Positions 38,238 through 49,239 of a stretch of 64,000 bases of DNA are shown piece after piece (positions within the stretch are counted from its first letter, which is position 1; each line of letters opens with the position of its first letter). This DNA comes from Microbulbifer hydrolyticus (lineage in GTDB: Bacteria; Pseudomonadota; Gammaproteobacteria; Pseudomonadales; Cellvibrionaceae). The notes under the pieces were generated by a model that saw only the letters and a list, made by a program, of their open reading frames with translations, was not told the origin of the DNA and did not search any database. The stretch is taken from contig NZ_CP047491.1 in the NCBI RefSeq assembly GCF_009931115.1, positions 2,927,501-2,991,500 on the forward strand, in the 5' to 3' direction. The translations under genes were made by a program, and so were the position numbers.

Positions 38238-38810
38238 ATGAACACCAGCCATCCCGAGCACCGGGCGCAGCCCGAATCGCTCACGCCCGCTGAACTCACT
38301 CTCGATGTACAGCGGGCCACCTCCTGCACCGCACTTCCCGGCGATGACGATCTCGCCCGCTGGGCCGCCACTGCTGTGGGCGCCCATCGCGCCGAGGCGG
38401 AGATATCGCTGCGGATCGTCGATGAGCACGAAAGCCAGGCGCTGAACAGCCAGTACCGCGGCAAAGACAAGCCCACCAACGTGCTCTCCTTCCCCGCCGA
38501 CATTCCCGAGGAAATCGCCCAGGAGCTGGACCTGCCCCTGCTCGGTGACCTGGTGATCTGTGCCCAGGTGGTAGCGCGGGAAGCGGAACAGCAGCACAAA
38601 GCCCTGTCCGCACACTGGGCACACATGGTGGTCCATGGCACACTGCATCTTTTGGGTTACGACCATATCGAGGACAAAGACGCCGAGATCATGGAAAACC
38701 TCGAAACCCGCATACTGGCTGAACTTGGATACAGTGATCCTTACCAGCCGATAAACGAGCCCGCGCAAGCCGCGCCGGCAGCAAAAATTTCAGACGGAAC
38801 CGACGAGTAA
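38238..38810 (+). CDS. ybeY: Endoribonuclease YbeY
   Basis: YbeY is a zinc endoribonuclease for 16S rRNA 3'-end maturation and ribosome quality control. The 190-residue protein carries the metal motif [11 protein letters not shown] (H-x3-H-x5-H), preceded by the strand [16 protein letters not shown] and by [13 protein letters not shown]. It has longer N- and C-terminal tails than E. coli YbeY (155 residues). It is positioned between ybeZ and corC with 8-11 nt gaps. Confidence 0.95.
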   Translation: MNTSHPEHRAQPESLTPAELTLDVQRATSCTALPGDDDLARWAATAVGAHRAEAEISLRIVDEHESQALNSQYRGKDKPTNVLSFPADIPEEIAQELDLPLLGDLVICAQVVAREAEQQHKALSAHWAHMVVHGTLHLLGYDHIEDKDAEIMENLETRILAELGYSDPYQPINEPAQAAPAAKISDGTDE

Positions 38811-38818
38811 CGCGGAGT

Positions 38819-39715
38819 ATGGCCACATCCATGACCACCGACGAACCCCCAAGTAGCTCCTCTTCCAACCGCCCCCGATCGGGGGAGAAAAACTGGTTGG
38901 AGAAAATACTGGGTGCTTTCTCACAAGAGCCCAAATCCCGCGATGAACTGCTGGACATCATCAAGGACGCCGCCGAAAACAAAGTCGTAGACGCGGAAGC
39001 CCTGTCTATCATCGAGGGCGCGTTGGATGTATCCAACCAGCAGGTGCGGGAAATAATGATCCCGCGCTCGCAGATGGTGGTGGTCAGTATCGACGACGCC
39101 CCCAAAGAATTCCTCCCCAAGATCATCGAATCCGGCCACTCGCGCTTTCCGGTTGTGGGCGAGAGCATCGATGACATTCGGGGTATTCTCCTCGCCAAAG
39201 ACCTGCTGCCGCTGGTACTGAAAGGCGTGGACGAATTCCGGCTGGAAGATCACATTCGCCCCGCCAATATCATTCCCGAGAGCAAACGCCTGAACATCCT
39301 GCTGCGGGAGTTTCGCGAGAATCGCTATCACATGGCCGTCGTAATCGACGAGTATGGTGGCGTTTCCGGCGTGGTGACCATCGAGGATATCCTCGAGGAA
39401 ATTGTCGGCGAGATCGAAGACGAAACCGATGAAGAAGAAGCGGATAGCTTTATCCGCAAAGTGAGCGACAACGACTTTGTGGTCAAGGCGCTCACCCCCA
39501 TTGAGGACTTCAACGAATACTTTGAGTGCGAATTCAGCGATGAAGAGTTCGACACTGTTGGTGGCCTCATCATGCAGTCTTTCGGCCACCTGCCGGGACG
39601 CGATGAGATGACCAAACTCGGGGAGTTCAAATTCCGCGTCCTCTATGCTGACAACCGGCAGATTCACCTGCTGCGTGTCAGTCGATTTGACAGGCCCGCT
39701 GAAGAAGATGGCTGA
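38819..39715 (+). CDS. corC: CorC/YbeX: CBS-domain protein (HlyC/CorC family)
   Basis: The 298-residue protein has a polar N-terminus and a CBS domain pair (~75-205) with REIMIPRSQMVVVSIDD and MAVVIDEYGGVSGVVTIEDI. A C-terminal CorC_HlyC domain (~218-298) contains GGLIMQSFGHLPGRDE. It is linked to Mg2+/Co2+ efflux and, in E. coli, to ribosome assembly. Its TGA overlaps the lnt ATG by one base. Confidence 0.93.
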   Translation: MATSMTTDEPPSSSSSNRPRSGEKNWLEKILGAFSQEPKSRDELLDIIKDAAENKVVDAEALSIIEGALDVSNQQVREIMIPRSQMVVVSIDDAPKEFLPKIIESGHSRFPVVGESIDDIRGILLAKDLLPLVLKGVDEFRLEDHIRPANIIPESKRLNILLREFRENRYHMAVVIDEYGGVSGVVTIEDILEEIVGEIEDETDEEEADSFIRKVSDNDFVVKALTPIEDFNEYFECEFSDEEFDTVGGLIMQSFGHLPGRDEMTKLGEFKFRVLYADNRQIHLLRVSRFDRPAEEDG

Positions 39716-41280
39716 TGCGTAAATTCCTGCCTTCCCTGGCCGCCCTGTTCGCGGGCGGCCTGCTGACACTCTCGTTTGCTCCTTACAACCTCTGGTGGTG
39801 CAGCCTGCTTTCCCTGGGGCTGTTCGCATGGCTGCTGGCACCGGGCCGGGATACAGCGACGAATACGCTCAGCGGTAAAGCAAATTTCTGGCTCGCCCTC
39901 TGGTTTGGCGCCGGCCTGTTTGCCACCGGAGGCTCCTGGGTTTACGTCTCGATTACCGACTTCGGCAACTCCTCACCGGTACTGGGTGTCATCCTCACCG
40001 GCGCCTTTGTAGGTATTCTGGCCCTGGTGTTTGCCCTGCCCTTTACGTTGCTTGCCCGCTTGCGCGCAACCCCACTGTCTTTTGCCCTCTCCTTCGCCGC
40101 GCTCTGGTTTGTAAGTGAGTGGCTTCGCACCTGGATGTTTACCGGCTTCCCCTGGCTGTTTGCCGGTTACGGCCACATTCATACCTGGCTTGCCGGCTGG
40201 GCACCCGTACTCAGCGTTTACGGTATCGGCATGCTACTGGCCTTTTGCGCCGCCGTCGCCGCACTGTTTGCGCGCCGCGCATTCACCTCATGGAAATCCG
40301 TCAGTGCGCTGTCGATGCTTGCGGTGGCACTGCTGGTGTGGCCCGCGGGGCTGCTGCTTTCACAACTGGAGTGGACCCATGGGGACGGCAGCGTAAAGAC
40401 CGTAGGCCTGGTACAGGCCAACATCCCGCAAGATAAGAAGTGGCTGCCGGAGTTTCGCGGCGAAACGATTCGACGCTACCAGACCGCCACCGAGGCGCTG
40501 CAGCGGGAAAATGTGGATCTGGTCATCTGGCCGGAGGCAGCACTGCCACTGCTTTACCACCACGCCCCCAACCTGATGGAAGCCCTGCAGAACAATGCGC
40601 AGGAGTCGGAAACCGATCTGATCACCGGCATCCTGTATGACACCGAGCAGGATCTCCGACGCGTGGTGCACAATTCTGCCGCGGTATTTGGTCACCAGCA
40701 GCAGCTCTATCACAAACGGCACCTGGTTCCGTTTGGCGAATACGTTCCCCTGGAGGACTGGATCCGCGGCACGATTGAATTCTTCAACCTGCCCACGTCA
40801 TTTATTCGCCCCGGCCCGGAGGGCCAGCAACCACTGCAGGCGGGAGGGCTCAGCTGGGCGCCACTGATCTGCTATGAAATTGTCTACCCGCAACTGGTGG
40901 CGAAGAGTAGTGGCGATGCCGGGGTATTGCTGACCTTGAGTAACGACGCCTGGTTTGGCCGCTCCATTGGCCCACTGCAGCATATGCAAATGGCGCAAAT
41001 GCGCGCACTGGAAACCCGGCGTTATCTGGTTCGTGGCACCAATACCGGTGTCACCGCCATCGTCGCGCCTGACGGCACTATTACCAAACAGCTCCCCCAG
41101 TTTGAACAGGCAACCCTGATCGGCGAGGTGGAATCCCGCCGTGGTCATACACCGTTCATGCTGATGGGAGTCTGGGGGCTTGTCGTACTGGCGGCACTCA
41201 TGCTGCTGTTCGCAGTGCTCCTTCAGCGCCGTCCCACAGCGGAAGACGAAGCGGTTTTTGCCCGTGAAGCTACGGACTGA
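39715..41280 (+). CDS. lnt: Apolipoprotein N-acyltransferase
   Basis: Lnt adds the third acyl chain to the N-terminal Cys of lipoproteins at the inner membrane. The 521-residue protein has about seven N-terminal helices and a nitrilase domain with the catalytic triad Glu274 (WPEAALP), Lys334 (YHKRHLVPFGE) and Cys386 (ICYEIVYP), plus a final helix. Spacing matches E. coli (Glu267/Lys335/Cys387). It is the last gene of the phoH-ybeY-corC-lnt operon. Local clients include the GH20 enzyme, LptE, the retropepsin and the small Cys-rich lipoprotein. Confidence 0.97.
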   Translation: MRKFLPSLAALFAGGLLTLSFAPYNLWWCSLLSLGLFAWLLAPGRDTATNTLSGKANFWLALWFGAGLFATGGSWVYVSITDFGNSSPVLGVILTGAFVGILALVFALPFTLLARLRATPLSFALSFAALWFVSEWLRTWMFTGFPWLFAGYGHIHTWLAGWAPVLSVYGIGMLLAFCAAVAALFARRAFTSWKSVSALSMLAVALLVWPAGLLLSQLEWTHGDGSVKTVGLVQANIPQDKKWLPEFRGETIRRYQTATEALQRENVDLVIWPEAALPLLYHHAPNLMEALQNNAQESETDLITGILYDTEQDLRRVVHNSAAVFGHQQQLYHKRHLVPFGEYVPLEDWIRGTIEFFNLPTSFIRPGPEGQQPLQAGGLSWAPLICYEIVYPQLVAKSSGDAGVLLTLSNDAWFGRSIGPLQHMQMAQMRALETRRYLVRGTNTGVTAIVAPDGTITKQLPQFEQATLIGEVESRRGHTPFMLMGVWGLVVLAALMLLFAVLLQRRPTAEDEAVFAREATD

Positions 41281-41301
41281 AATAGCTTCCGTACCAAACT
41301 G

Positions 41302-41328
41302 ATACCGGGGCGTTTGTTGCCCCGGTAT
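41302..41328 (+). terminator. Hairpin downstream of lnt
   Basis: A perfect 10-bp stem ATACCGGGGC / GCCCCGGTAT with loop GTTTGTT lies 21 nt after the lnt stop. It lacks a T-tract. The rest of the gap to 41595 has no clear gene or site. Confidence 0.5.
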
Positions 41329-41595
41329 GCCGCCTGCTTTCACACAGCTTTCCCAATACCCGCCTTTTATTGACCGTATTCCATCGCAATCGCGATGACG
41401 GCTGCTATTATCCTGAGATATTCATCCGACGAAGATGACGGAAATGCAGCATTGATTCCGTCAATTCGCCCGGCAGGCACCCACAATTCACAGGGCCTGC
41501 TCCCGGTCCCGCGCCTAAACCGCACGACAACGTCATGACCGGGTAAATGTTTTTCATGCACAGACCAAACAATGTGCGGCACGGATGCCAGATTT

Positions 41596-42528
41596 ATGCA
41601 TTGCTTAATCACTGGCGGCACTGGATTAATAGGCCGTCTATTTTGTGCGAAATGGCTGGCGCGGGGTCACCGCCTCACGGTACTCAGCCGGTCTCCCAAT
41701 AAAGTCCACAAACTCTGCGGCGAGTCAGCCCAGGGCGTACGGGACCTGCAACAGGTCGAGGGGCCGGTCGACGTGGTCGTCAACCTGGCGGGAGAAACCA
41801 TTTCCAAGCGCTGGACCAGTGCGCGCAAACAGGAAATTCGCCGCTCGCGGCTGGAGACCACGTCGCAGCTGGTGCAATGGATACTTTCCCTGAACCAGCG
41901 CCCCAAATATGTCCTTTCCGGCTCAGCAGTGGGCTATTACGGAGATCGCGGTGGCGACCTGTTAAAGGAAAACAGTGGCCCCGGCGGTGGGTTTGCCGCC
42001 GAGCTGTGTAAAGAATGGGAGGCCGCCACCCAACCGCTTCAGCAAGCGGGCATCTGTGTGGGCACCATGCGCACCGCTATCGTGCTTTCTACCCGCGGCG
42101 GCGCCCTCCCTCAGATGCTGCCAGCGTTCCGCCTTGGCCTCGGCGGCCCCATGAGCAGCGGCGAGCACTGGATGAGCTGGATTCACGAAGACGACATCGT
42201 CGGCCTGATGCTGCACGCCATCGACCGCCACCTGTGTGTCCCCTTCAACGCCAGTGCCCCGGAGCCGGTCACCAATAACAGCTTCTCACGGCTTCTGGCC
42301 CGACAGCTCCACCGCCCCTGCCTGATGCGCACTCCCGCCTGGCTGTTGCGACTGATGTTCGGAGAGATGGCGGACGATCTTCTGCTGGCCAGTCAGCGAA
42401 TGGAGCCGCGAACCGCCCTGGATAGCGGGTACAGCTTTCAGTACCCGACGCTGGAAAAAGCCCTGGCCGAACTGCTCGGTCCCTCCCACGCAAAGGGCGA
42501 AGCCCACCCCTCTTCCAGAACGCGTTAA
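41596..42528 (+). CDS. TIGR01777-family NAD-dependent epimerase (YfcH-like)
   Basis: The 310-residue extended SDR protein matches E. coli YfcH. It has ITGGTGLIG at the very N-terminus, VVNLAGETISKRWT, LSGSAVGYYGDRG with the active-site Tyr, FRLGLGGPMSSGEHWMSWIH and a C-terminal DUF1731 region (LHRPCLMRTPAWLLRLMFGE). The substrate is unknown; related plant and bacterial proteins affect cell division. I chose ATG 41596 to begin at the conserved first strand; an ATG 24 nt upstream lacks a ribosome-binding site. Confidence 0.9.
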   Translation: MHCLITGGTGLIGRLFCAKWLARGHRLTVLSRSPNKVHKLCGESAQGVRDLQQVEGPVDVVVNLAGETISKRWTSARKQEIRRSRLETTSQLVQWILSLNQRPKYVLSGSAVGYYGDRGGDLLKENSGPGGGFAAELCKEWEAATQPLQQAGICVGTMRTAIVLSTRGGALPQMLPAFRLGLGGPMSSGEHWMSWIHEDDIVGLMLHAIDRHLCVPFNASAPEPVTNNSFSRLLARQLHRPCLMRTPAWLLRLMFGEMADDLLLASQRMEPRTALDSGYSFQYPTLEKALAELLGPSHAKGEAHPSSRTR

Positions 42529-42598
42529 TCGCAAGCTCCGCATCGACAATCCTCCCGACAGCAACTACCCAAGGCAATTGCCCGCGCCAACAACGCAA

Positions 42599-42621
42599 AG
42601 AGCCCGCACTGGGCGGGCTCT
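42599..42621. terminator. Hairpin between convergent epimerase and orphan genes
   Basis: A perfect 9-bp stem AGAGCCCGC / GCGGGCTCT with loop ACTGG lies 70 nt after the epimerase stop and 21 nt beyond the convergent gene's stop. T-tracts are poor. Confidence 0.55.
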
Positions 42622-42642
42622 CTCATCGATAGGACGTCAGAC

Positions 42643-43032
42643 TCAGGCGGCGGCGGTAGTGCGCGTCAGCACATCTTCAAGATAACTGCGGGCCGTATCG
42701 GAATTGACCGGATCGGCTTTGCACCCCATTGGTGCAGAACCCACCCAGTGTGCGTGCCAGCGGTACCATTGGTTGGCTTCCTCGTCACTCTGGTGACGCT
42801 CCTGGCGAAGTTCAACGAAATCCGTCTGTTTCGGATCCAGCTTGAACTCGCGGACAATCTGCCCGACGAAGGTCTCGAAATTTTTGCTCAGTTTCGCCGC
42901 ATTGTCGTCGCCCGCGGTCAGGATAACTAGCTGGCGCTTGCCCCGCTGGGTCAACTTGAAACCGATCCATACCGGTCGGTTCAGGCGATTATGCAGCTGG
43001 ATAGGCGAGAAAAATGAAGGAATACCCGTCAT
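42643..43032 (-). CDS. Conserved-looking protein of unknown function
   Basis: I do not recognise the family. The 129-residue soluble protein starts MTGIPSFFSPIQLHNRLNRP and contains RPVWIGFKLTQRGKRQLVILTAGDD and NQWYRWHAHWVGSAPMGC. It looks like one alpha/beta domain with no signal peptide. GAGGTAA lies about 10 nt before the ATG. Monocistronic. The 229-nt gap upstream (43033-43261) shows no other feature. Confidence 0.65.
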   Translation of the reverse strand: MTGIPSFFSPIQLHNRLNRPVWIGFKLTQRGKRQLVILTAGDDNAAKLSKNFETFVGQIVREFKLDPKQTDFVELRQERHQSDEEANQWYRWHAHWVGSAPMGCKADPVNSDTARSYLEDVLTRTTAAA

Positions 43033-43261
43033 CTGAATGTTACCTCGATTATTTTTATGTTGTTTTTATGAGTGAATCGGCAAAGCCGTAGCCAGGCCAG
43101 CCAAACCACGATTCAGACATCCTTTCATCTGAAGTCCATTCATCAGAGTTCCACTCCAGGCGGCCCTTTGGTTTCAAAAGAAACCGTCTGTGAGGGCGCC
43201 CATACTAGTTATTCGTACTGGGTGCATCAAGCACTCATCCGGAACGGATCCGGTAATGCAG

Positions 43262-44056
43262 TCAACAGGTGCGCCGCTTGGGCAATGGCCGCCAGCGATA
43301 CCACTGATCCGCCACCAGCTCTCGCCAGTACATCTGGCTGCGCAACAGGGCCGCCGCACTGGGCAACCAGCGCAGCAGACCGCTCTCGGCCCTCGGCACC
43401 AGCTCCCCGGCGCTCCCCACTGGCAGTGGCTCAACCTGAATGCCGGCACGGGCGAAGCTCTCCGCCGCCCGCGGCATATGCCACCAGTGGGTTACCAACA
43501 GCACCCCTTCGACTCCGGAATCATGCAGAAGTGCCGCCGAGTTGGTAGCATTTTCCGCCGTGGTACGACTGCAATTCTCGCGCCAAGTCACCGGCCGCTG
43601 GAATAAATTCTCCAGCGCATCGGCCATCAGGTCGGCTTCAGGCACTTTTTCTTCCGAGTAGACCCGCCCGCCAGATACCAGAATCGGCAGCTTTTCCGGC
43701 CCATGCCCCGCCGCCCAGGCCACGCGTTCCAGGCTGGCGGCAGAGAGCCGCTCGGCCCCGGAATCCCCATCCCGATAGCGACCGCCTCCCAATACTACAA
43801 TTGCCCCCGGCTCCACACCCGGAGCCTGTGGCTGAAGATTGACCAGGCGCTGCCCGAGCCAGCCGGAAAAGGCCGGTGTCGCGCAAATCCACAGGGTCAG
43901 GAAGCACAGGATAGCCAGCGGCAGTGACAGTTTTGCGACGGGGCTGGACGACGGGAAGAACCACAGCACAAAGGCCAGCAACAGCCCCACCAGGGGGGCA
44001 AATGGCGGCATGATGAGCGTCGACAGGGCAGTTTGCAGTTCCATCTTGCGATGCAT
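43262..44056 (-). CDS. YdcF/ElyC-like (DUF218) membrane protein
   Basis: The 264-residue protein has two N-terminal membrane segments (~16-37 and ~40-62) followed by a periplasmic DUF218 domain with AIVVLGGGRYRDGDSG, LPILVSGGRVYSEE, ENCSRTTAENATNSA and VLLVTHWWHMPRAAESF. This is the order seen in ElyC, which acts in peptidoglycan/lipid-carrier homeostasis; whether this is a true orthologue is unclear. The start at 44056 is chosen; ATG 44044 is an equally possible alternative. Confidence 0.85.
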   Translation of the reverse strand: MHRKMELQTALSTLIMPPFAPLVGLLLAFVLWFFPSSSPVAKLSLPLAILCFLTLWICATPAFSGWLGQRLVNLQPQAPGVEPGAIVVLGGGRYRDGDSGAERLSAASLERVAWAAGHGPEKLPILVSGGRVYSEEKVPEADLMADALENLFQRPVTWRENCSRTTAENATNSAALLHDSGVEGVLLVTHWWHMPRAAESFARAGIQVEPLPVGSAGELVPRAESGLLRWLPSAAALLRSQMYWRELVADQWYRWRPLPKRRTC

Positions 44057-44108
44057 GTATCCAGTTGCGAAGCATTGAGCCAATTTTGTTGGCGTGTGCG
44101 CGGCGCGG

Positions 44109-44603
44109 CTACCCCGCGTCGAGGCCACCGGCGATCTGGCGAAAGCAGCCAAAACCACAGCGGTGGCAGGGGGTGATCTGACTGCCGGCGTCGGGCAGCG
44201 CGCGATACCCGCAGCCCAGGCACTGCAGCTCCTCGCCCTCACCCACGGTTTCCCCGGCCAGGGCCCACGGCTCACCATGGCGAATACAGTACATCAGCGC
44301 CGGCCAGGCAGCCTTGGTGGGGTCGGCCGCTTCCAGCAACCAGTCACCGGTGCGCTCCTCAAGCGTCTTCAGCTCGCCACCGAGGTCTTCAAGGTAGCCC
44401 TCAGCCCGATGGGCGTCGTCTTTCAGCCACGCATTCAGGAACGCCGCCTTGTTGGCAGTGAGCTTTTCCACCGCCAATTCGTCTTTGACCAGCTGCTCCA
44501 GTTCCTGACGCAGGCCGGCGGACACTTTTTCATCATCCAGCAGCAAATCGGGATTATCCACCTGCCGCTTCTCATTCGTTCCGGCTTTAGGTTCCTTACT
44601 CAT
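44109..44603 (-). CDS. ybeL: YbeL-like zinc-ribbon protein (DUF1451)
   Basis: The 164-residue protein has a helical N-terminal two thirds and a C-terminal zinc ribbon (LQCLGCGYRA ... CHRCGFGCF, four main cysteines). This is the E. coli YbeL arrangement. A strong AGGAGG precedes the ATG at 44603, deciding it over longer in-frame extensions that run into leuS. Function unknown. Being divergent from leuS matches the E. coli neighbourhood. Confidence 0.87.
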   Translation of the reverse strand: MSKEPKAGTNEKRQVDNPDLLLDDEKVSAGLRQELEQLVKDELAVEKLTANKAAFLNAWLKDDAHRAEGYLEDLGGELKTLEERTGDWLLEAADPTKAAWPALMYCIRHGEPWALAGETVGEGEELQCLGCGYRALPDAGSQITPCHRCGFGCFRQIAGGLDAG

Positions 44604-44676
44604 CCTATCCCTCCTATAATTCGCCGTTTTCCGGCCGAACCGCTTGTGCGGTTGACTGGTCAGAATACCCCAATAG

Positions 44677-47304
<2,628 letters not shown>

Positions 47305-47351
47305 GCGAAGTAATTACTGCTTACGAAGCACATGAGGCCGACCTGAAGGCC

Positions 47352-47469
47352 GGGTGCCGGGGGCAGGTTTTCAGGAGCGTCGGCGACAGGGACGTCGCCG
47401 ACGCAGCGTACAGGGATGTATCCACAGGGGGGCGCCTAGCCCGGTCCTGAAAACCTGCCCCCGGTGCCC
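47352..47469 (+). repeat. Palindromic repeat copy D with two ACAGGGAYGT hairpins
   Basis: Arms of 25 nt (47352-47376 and 47445-47469) pair at 23 of 25 positions, the inner 20 bp being perfect. The interior has an 11-bp stem GCGTCGGCGAC / GTCGCCGACGC with loop AGGGAC, and a TACA/TGTA stem with tip GGGA within GTACAGGGATGT (47408-47419). A small GGGC/GCCC hairpin follows. The right boundary reads CCCGACCGCCAC (47467-47478). It sits 47 nt after leuS and 38 nt before lptE. Confidence 0.85.
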
Positions 47470-47507
47470 GACCGCCACCAGGCCAAAAAAGTACACAACG
47501 GACCAAG

Positions 47508-48038
47508 ATGAAAACCAAAATGCTCCGCACACTCACAATAATCCTGGCCGTAACAATCTCAGCCTGCGGCTGGCACCTGCGCGGCGCACCGAAAAACTTC
47601 CCTCCCGGCAGCAAGCTGTACATCACCACCGAAGACCCCAGAAGTGAACTGGCCGAAAGTATCACCCGCTTGCTGCAAACCAGCGGCCTGCCGCTGGCCG
47701 AAGACCCACTCGACGCAGACTTTACCCTCACCATCCACAGCGAGACCGAGAAAAAGCGCACCGTCTCTGTGGACGCCAAAGGCCGCGCCTCGGAATACGA
47801 GCTCATCACCAGCGCCGAATACAGCGTGCAGGACAAAACCGGCAGAGACCTTCTTACCCAGGCCAAGGCCGATGTCTACCGCACCCTCGAATGGGACGAC
47901 GCCGAAGTCGTCAGTAAAGGCGAAGAAGAGCGCTTGCAGCGGGAAGAAATGCGCCGTGAACTGATCAGCCGAATCATCGACCGCCTGCGTCGTATCGAGA
48001 TCAGCACCCCTGTTACCGACGATCCGGCGTCTCCCTGA
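47508..48038 (+). CDS. lptE: LPS assembly lipoprotein LptE
   Basis: LptE plugs the LptD barrel and guides LPS into the outer membrane. The 176-residue protein has a lipoprotein signal ending ISAC (Cys20) followed by the family motif GWHLRGAP. The fold order (SKLYITTEDP, a helix ESITRLLQTSG, then beta strands) and the C-terminal helix REEMRRELISRIIDRLRRI are typical. holA starts one base after its stop. Confidence 0.95.
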   Translation: MKTKMLRTLTIILAVTISACGWHLRGAPKNFPPGSKLYITTEDPRSELAESITRLLQTSGLPLAEDPLDADFTLTIHSETEKKRTVSVDAKGRASEYELITSAEYSVQDKTGRDLLTQAKADVYRTLEWDDAEVVSKGEEERLQREEMRRELISRIIDRLRRIEISTPVTDDPASP

Positions 48039-48039
48039 C

Positions 48040-49044
48040 ATGGCAAGAATCAACCCACGGCAGCTGCCCCAGAACCTGCGCCAGGGCCTCGCCCCCATCT
48101 ATGTCGTCACCGGCGACGAACCGCTGCTGGTGCAGGAGTGCTGCGACAGCATCCGCGACGCCGCACGCAAACAGGGCTTCAACGAACGGGAACTGCTCCA
48201 CGGCGAACACAACTTTGACTGGGGCCAGCTGCTCTCCGCCGCCGGCAGCATGTCCCTGTTCGCGGATAAAAAAATCATTGAACTGCGCCTGCCCGGCGGC
48301 AAACCCGGCGACAAGGGCAGCAAAGCCCTGCAAGAATTCGCCAGCATGGCGAATGAAGAAACCCTGCTGCTACTGGTGCTGCCGAGACTCGACCGCTCGC
48401 AACTCAACAGCAAATGGGTCAAAGCCCTGGATGCCAAAGGCGTACTGATCCAGATATGGCCGGTGGATGCTTCCGAAATGCCCCGCTGGATACACCAGCG
48501 CCTGCGCAGTGCCGGACTCGAGGCGGAACCAGAAGCGATACAGATTCTTGCAGAACGCGTGGAAGGAAACCTGCTCGCCGCCAGTCAGGAAATTGAAAAG
48601 CTGAAACTGCTCGCCAACGACAGCGTCATCACCGCCGAAACCATGAACAACGCCGTTGCCAGCTCCGCCCGCTACGACGTGTTCGGCCTGATCGACAAGG
48701 CATTGGCCGCCGACGCCGCCGGCGCCGTGAGAACCCTGCAGGGACTGCGCGCCGAGGGCGTGGAAGCGCCGGTAGTGCTGTGGGCCATTGCCCGGGAGAT
48801 TCGCACACTGCTCGAAACCCAGGAGAAACTCGACCAGGGCCAGCCCATCAATCGACTGGTACGCATCCAGAAGCGCCAGCCGCTGGTACAGTCCGCCTGC
48901 CAGCGCCTGCGCCCCCGACACCTGGAAAACTTTCTGCTGCGTGCGCGCGCAGTAGACAACGCCATCAAGGGCGGCAAGGAAATGGACCCCTGGGCCGGGC
49001 TACTGGAGCTCACCCTGAATCTCTCGGGCAAGCGCAGTATCTGA
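48040..49044 (+). CDS. holA: DNA polymerase III subunit delta (HolA)
   Basis: HolA is the clamp-loader wrench that opens the beta clamp. The 334-residue protein has the N-terminal AAA+-like fold with PIYVVTGDEPLLVQECCDSI, SMSLFADKKIIELRLPGG (clamp-contact region) and PRLDRSQLNSKWVKAL. A C-terminal collar domain of helices ends near GKEMDPWAGLLELTLNLSGK. Typical length. Last gene of the leuS-lptE-holA group. Confidence 0.95.
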   Translation: MARINPRQLPQNLRQGLAPIYVVTGDEPLLVQECCDSIRDAARKQGFNERELLHGEHNFDWGQLLSAAGSMSLFADKKIIELRLPGGKPGDKGSKALQEFASMANEETLLLLVLPRLDRSQLNSKWVKALDAKGVLIQIWPVDASEMPRWIHQRLRSAGLEAEPEAIQILAERVEGNLLAASQEIEKLKLLANDSVITAETMNNAVASSARYDVFGLIDKALAADAAGAVRTLQGLRAEGVEAPVVLWAIAREIRTLLETQEKLDQGQPINRLVRIQKRQPLVQSACQRLRPRHLENFLLRARAVDNAIKGGKEMDPWAGLLELTLNLSGKRSI

Positions 49045-49239
49045 TGTTGAACGGTTGGCATGGATTGCCTGGCGCGGTCGCCAGCGCGCAAGCCTGTCAA
49101 CCTGACACAAGCGGCCAATCAATCCGGCGCCCAAAGATAAGACTCCTCGCCGATAAAGCTCTAGGATATTCCGTAACACCAAGCAAGCTGACTAAGCTTG
49201 CATCAGTTGCCCGTGCTTGCCATTTGCAGAGAGAGCCCC

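Noticed and set aside
49045..49239. Additional N-terminal coding extension of the AidB-like gene from 49198
   Set aside because: The 14 extra codons lack a ribosome-binding site, while ATG 49240 has GAGAG upstream and matches the family start.
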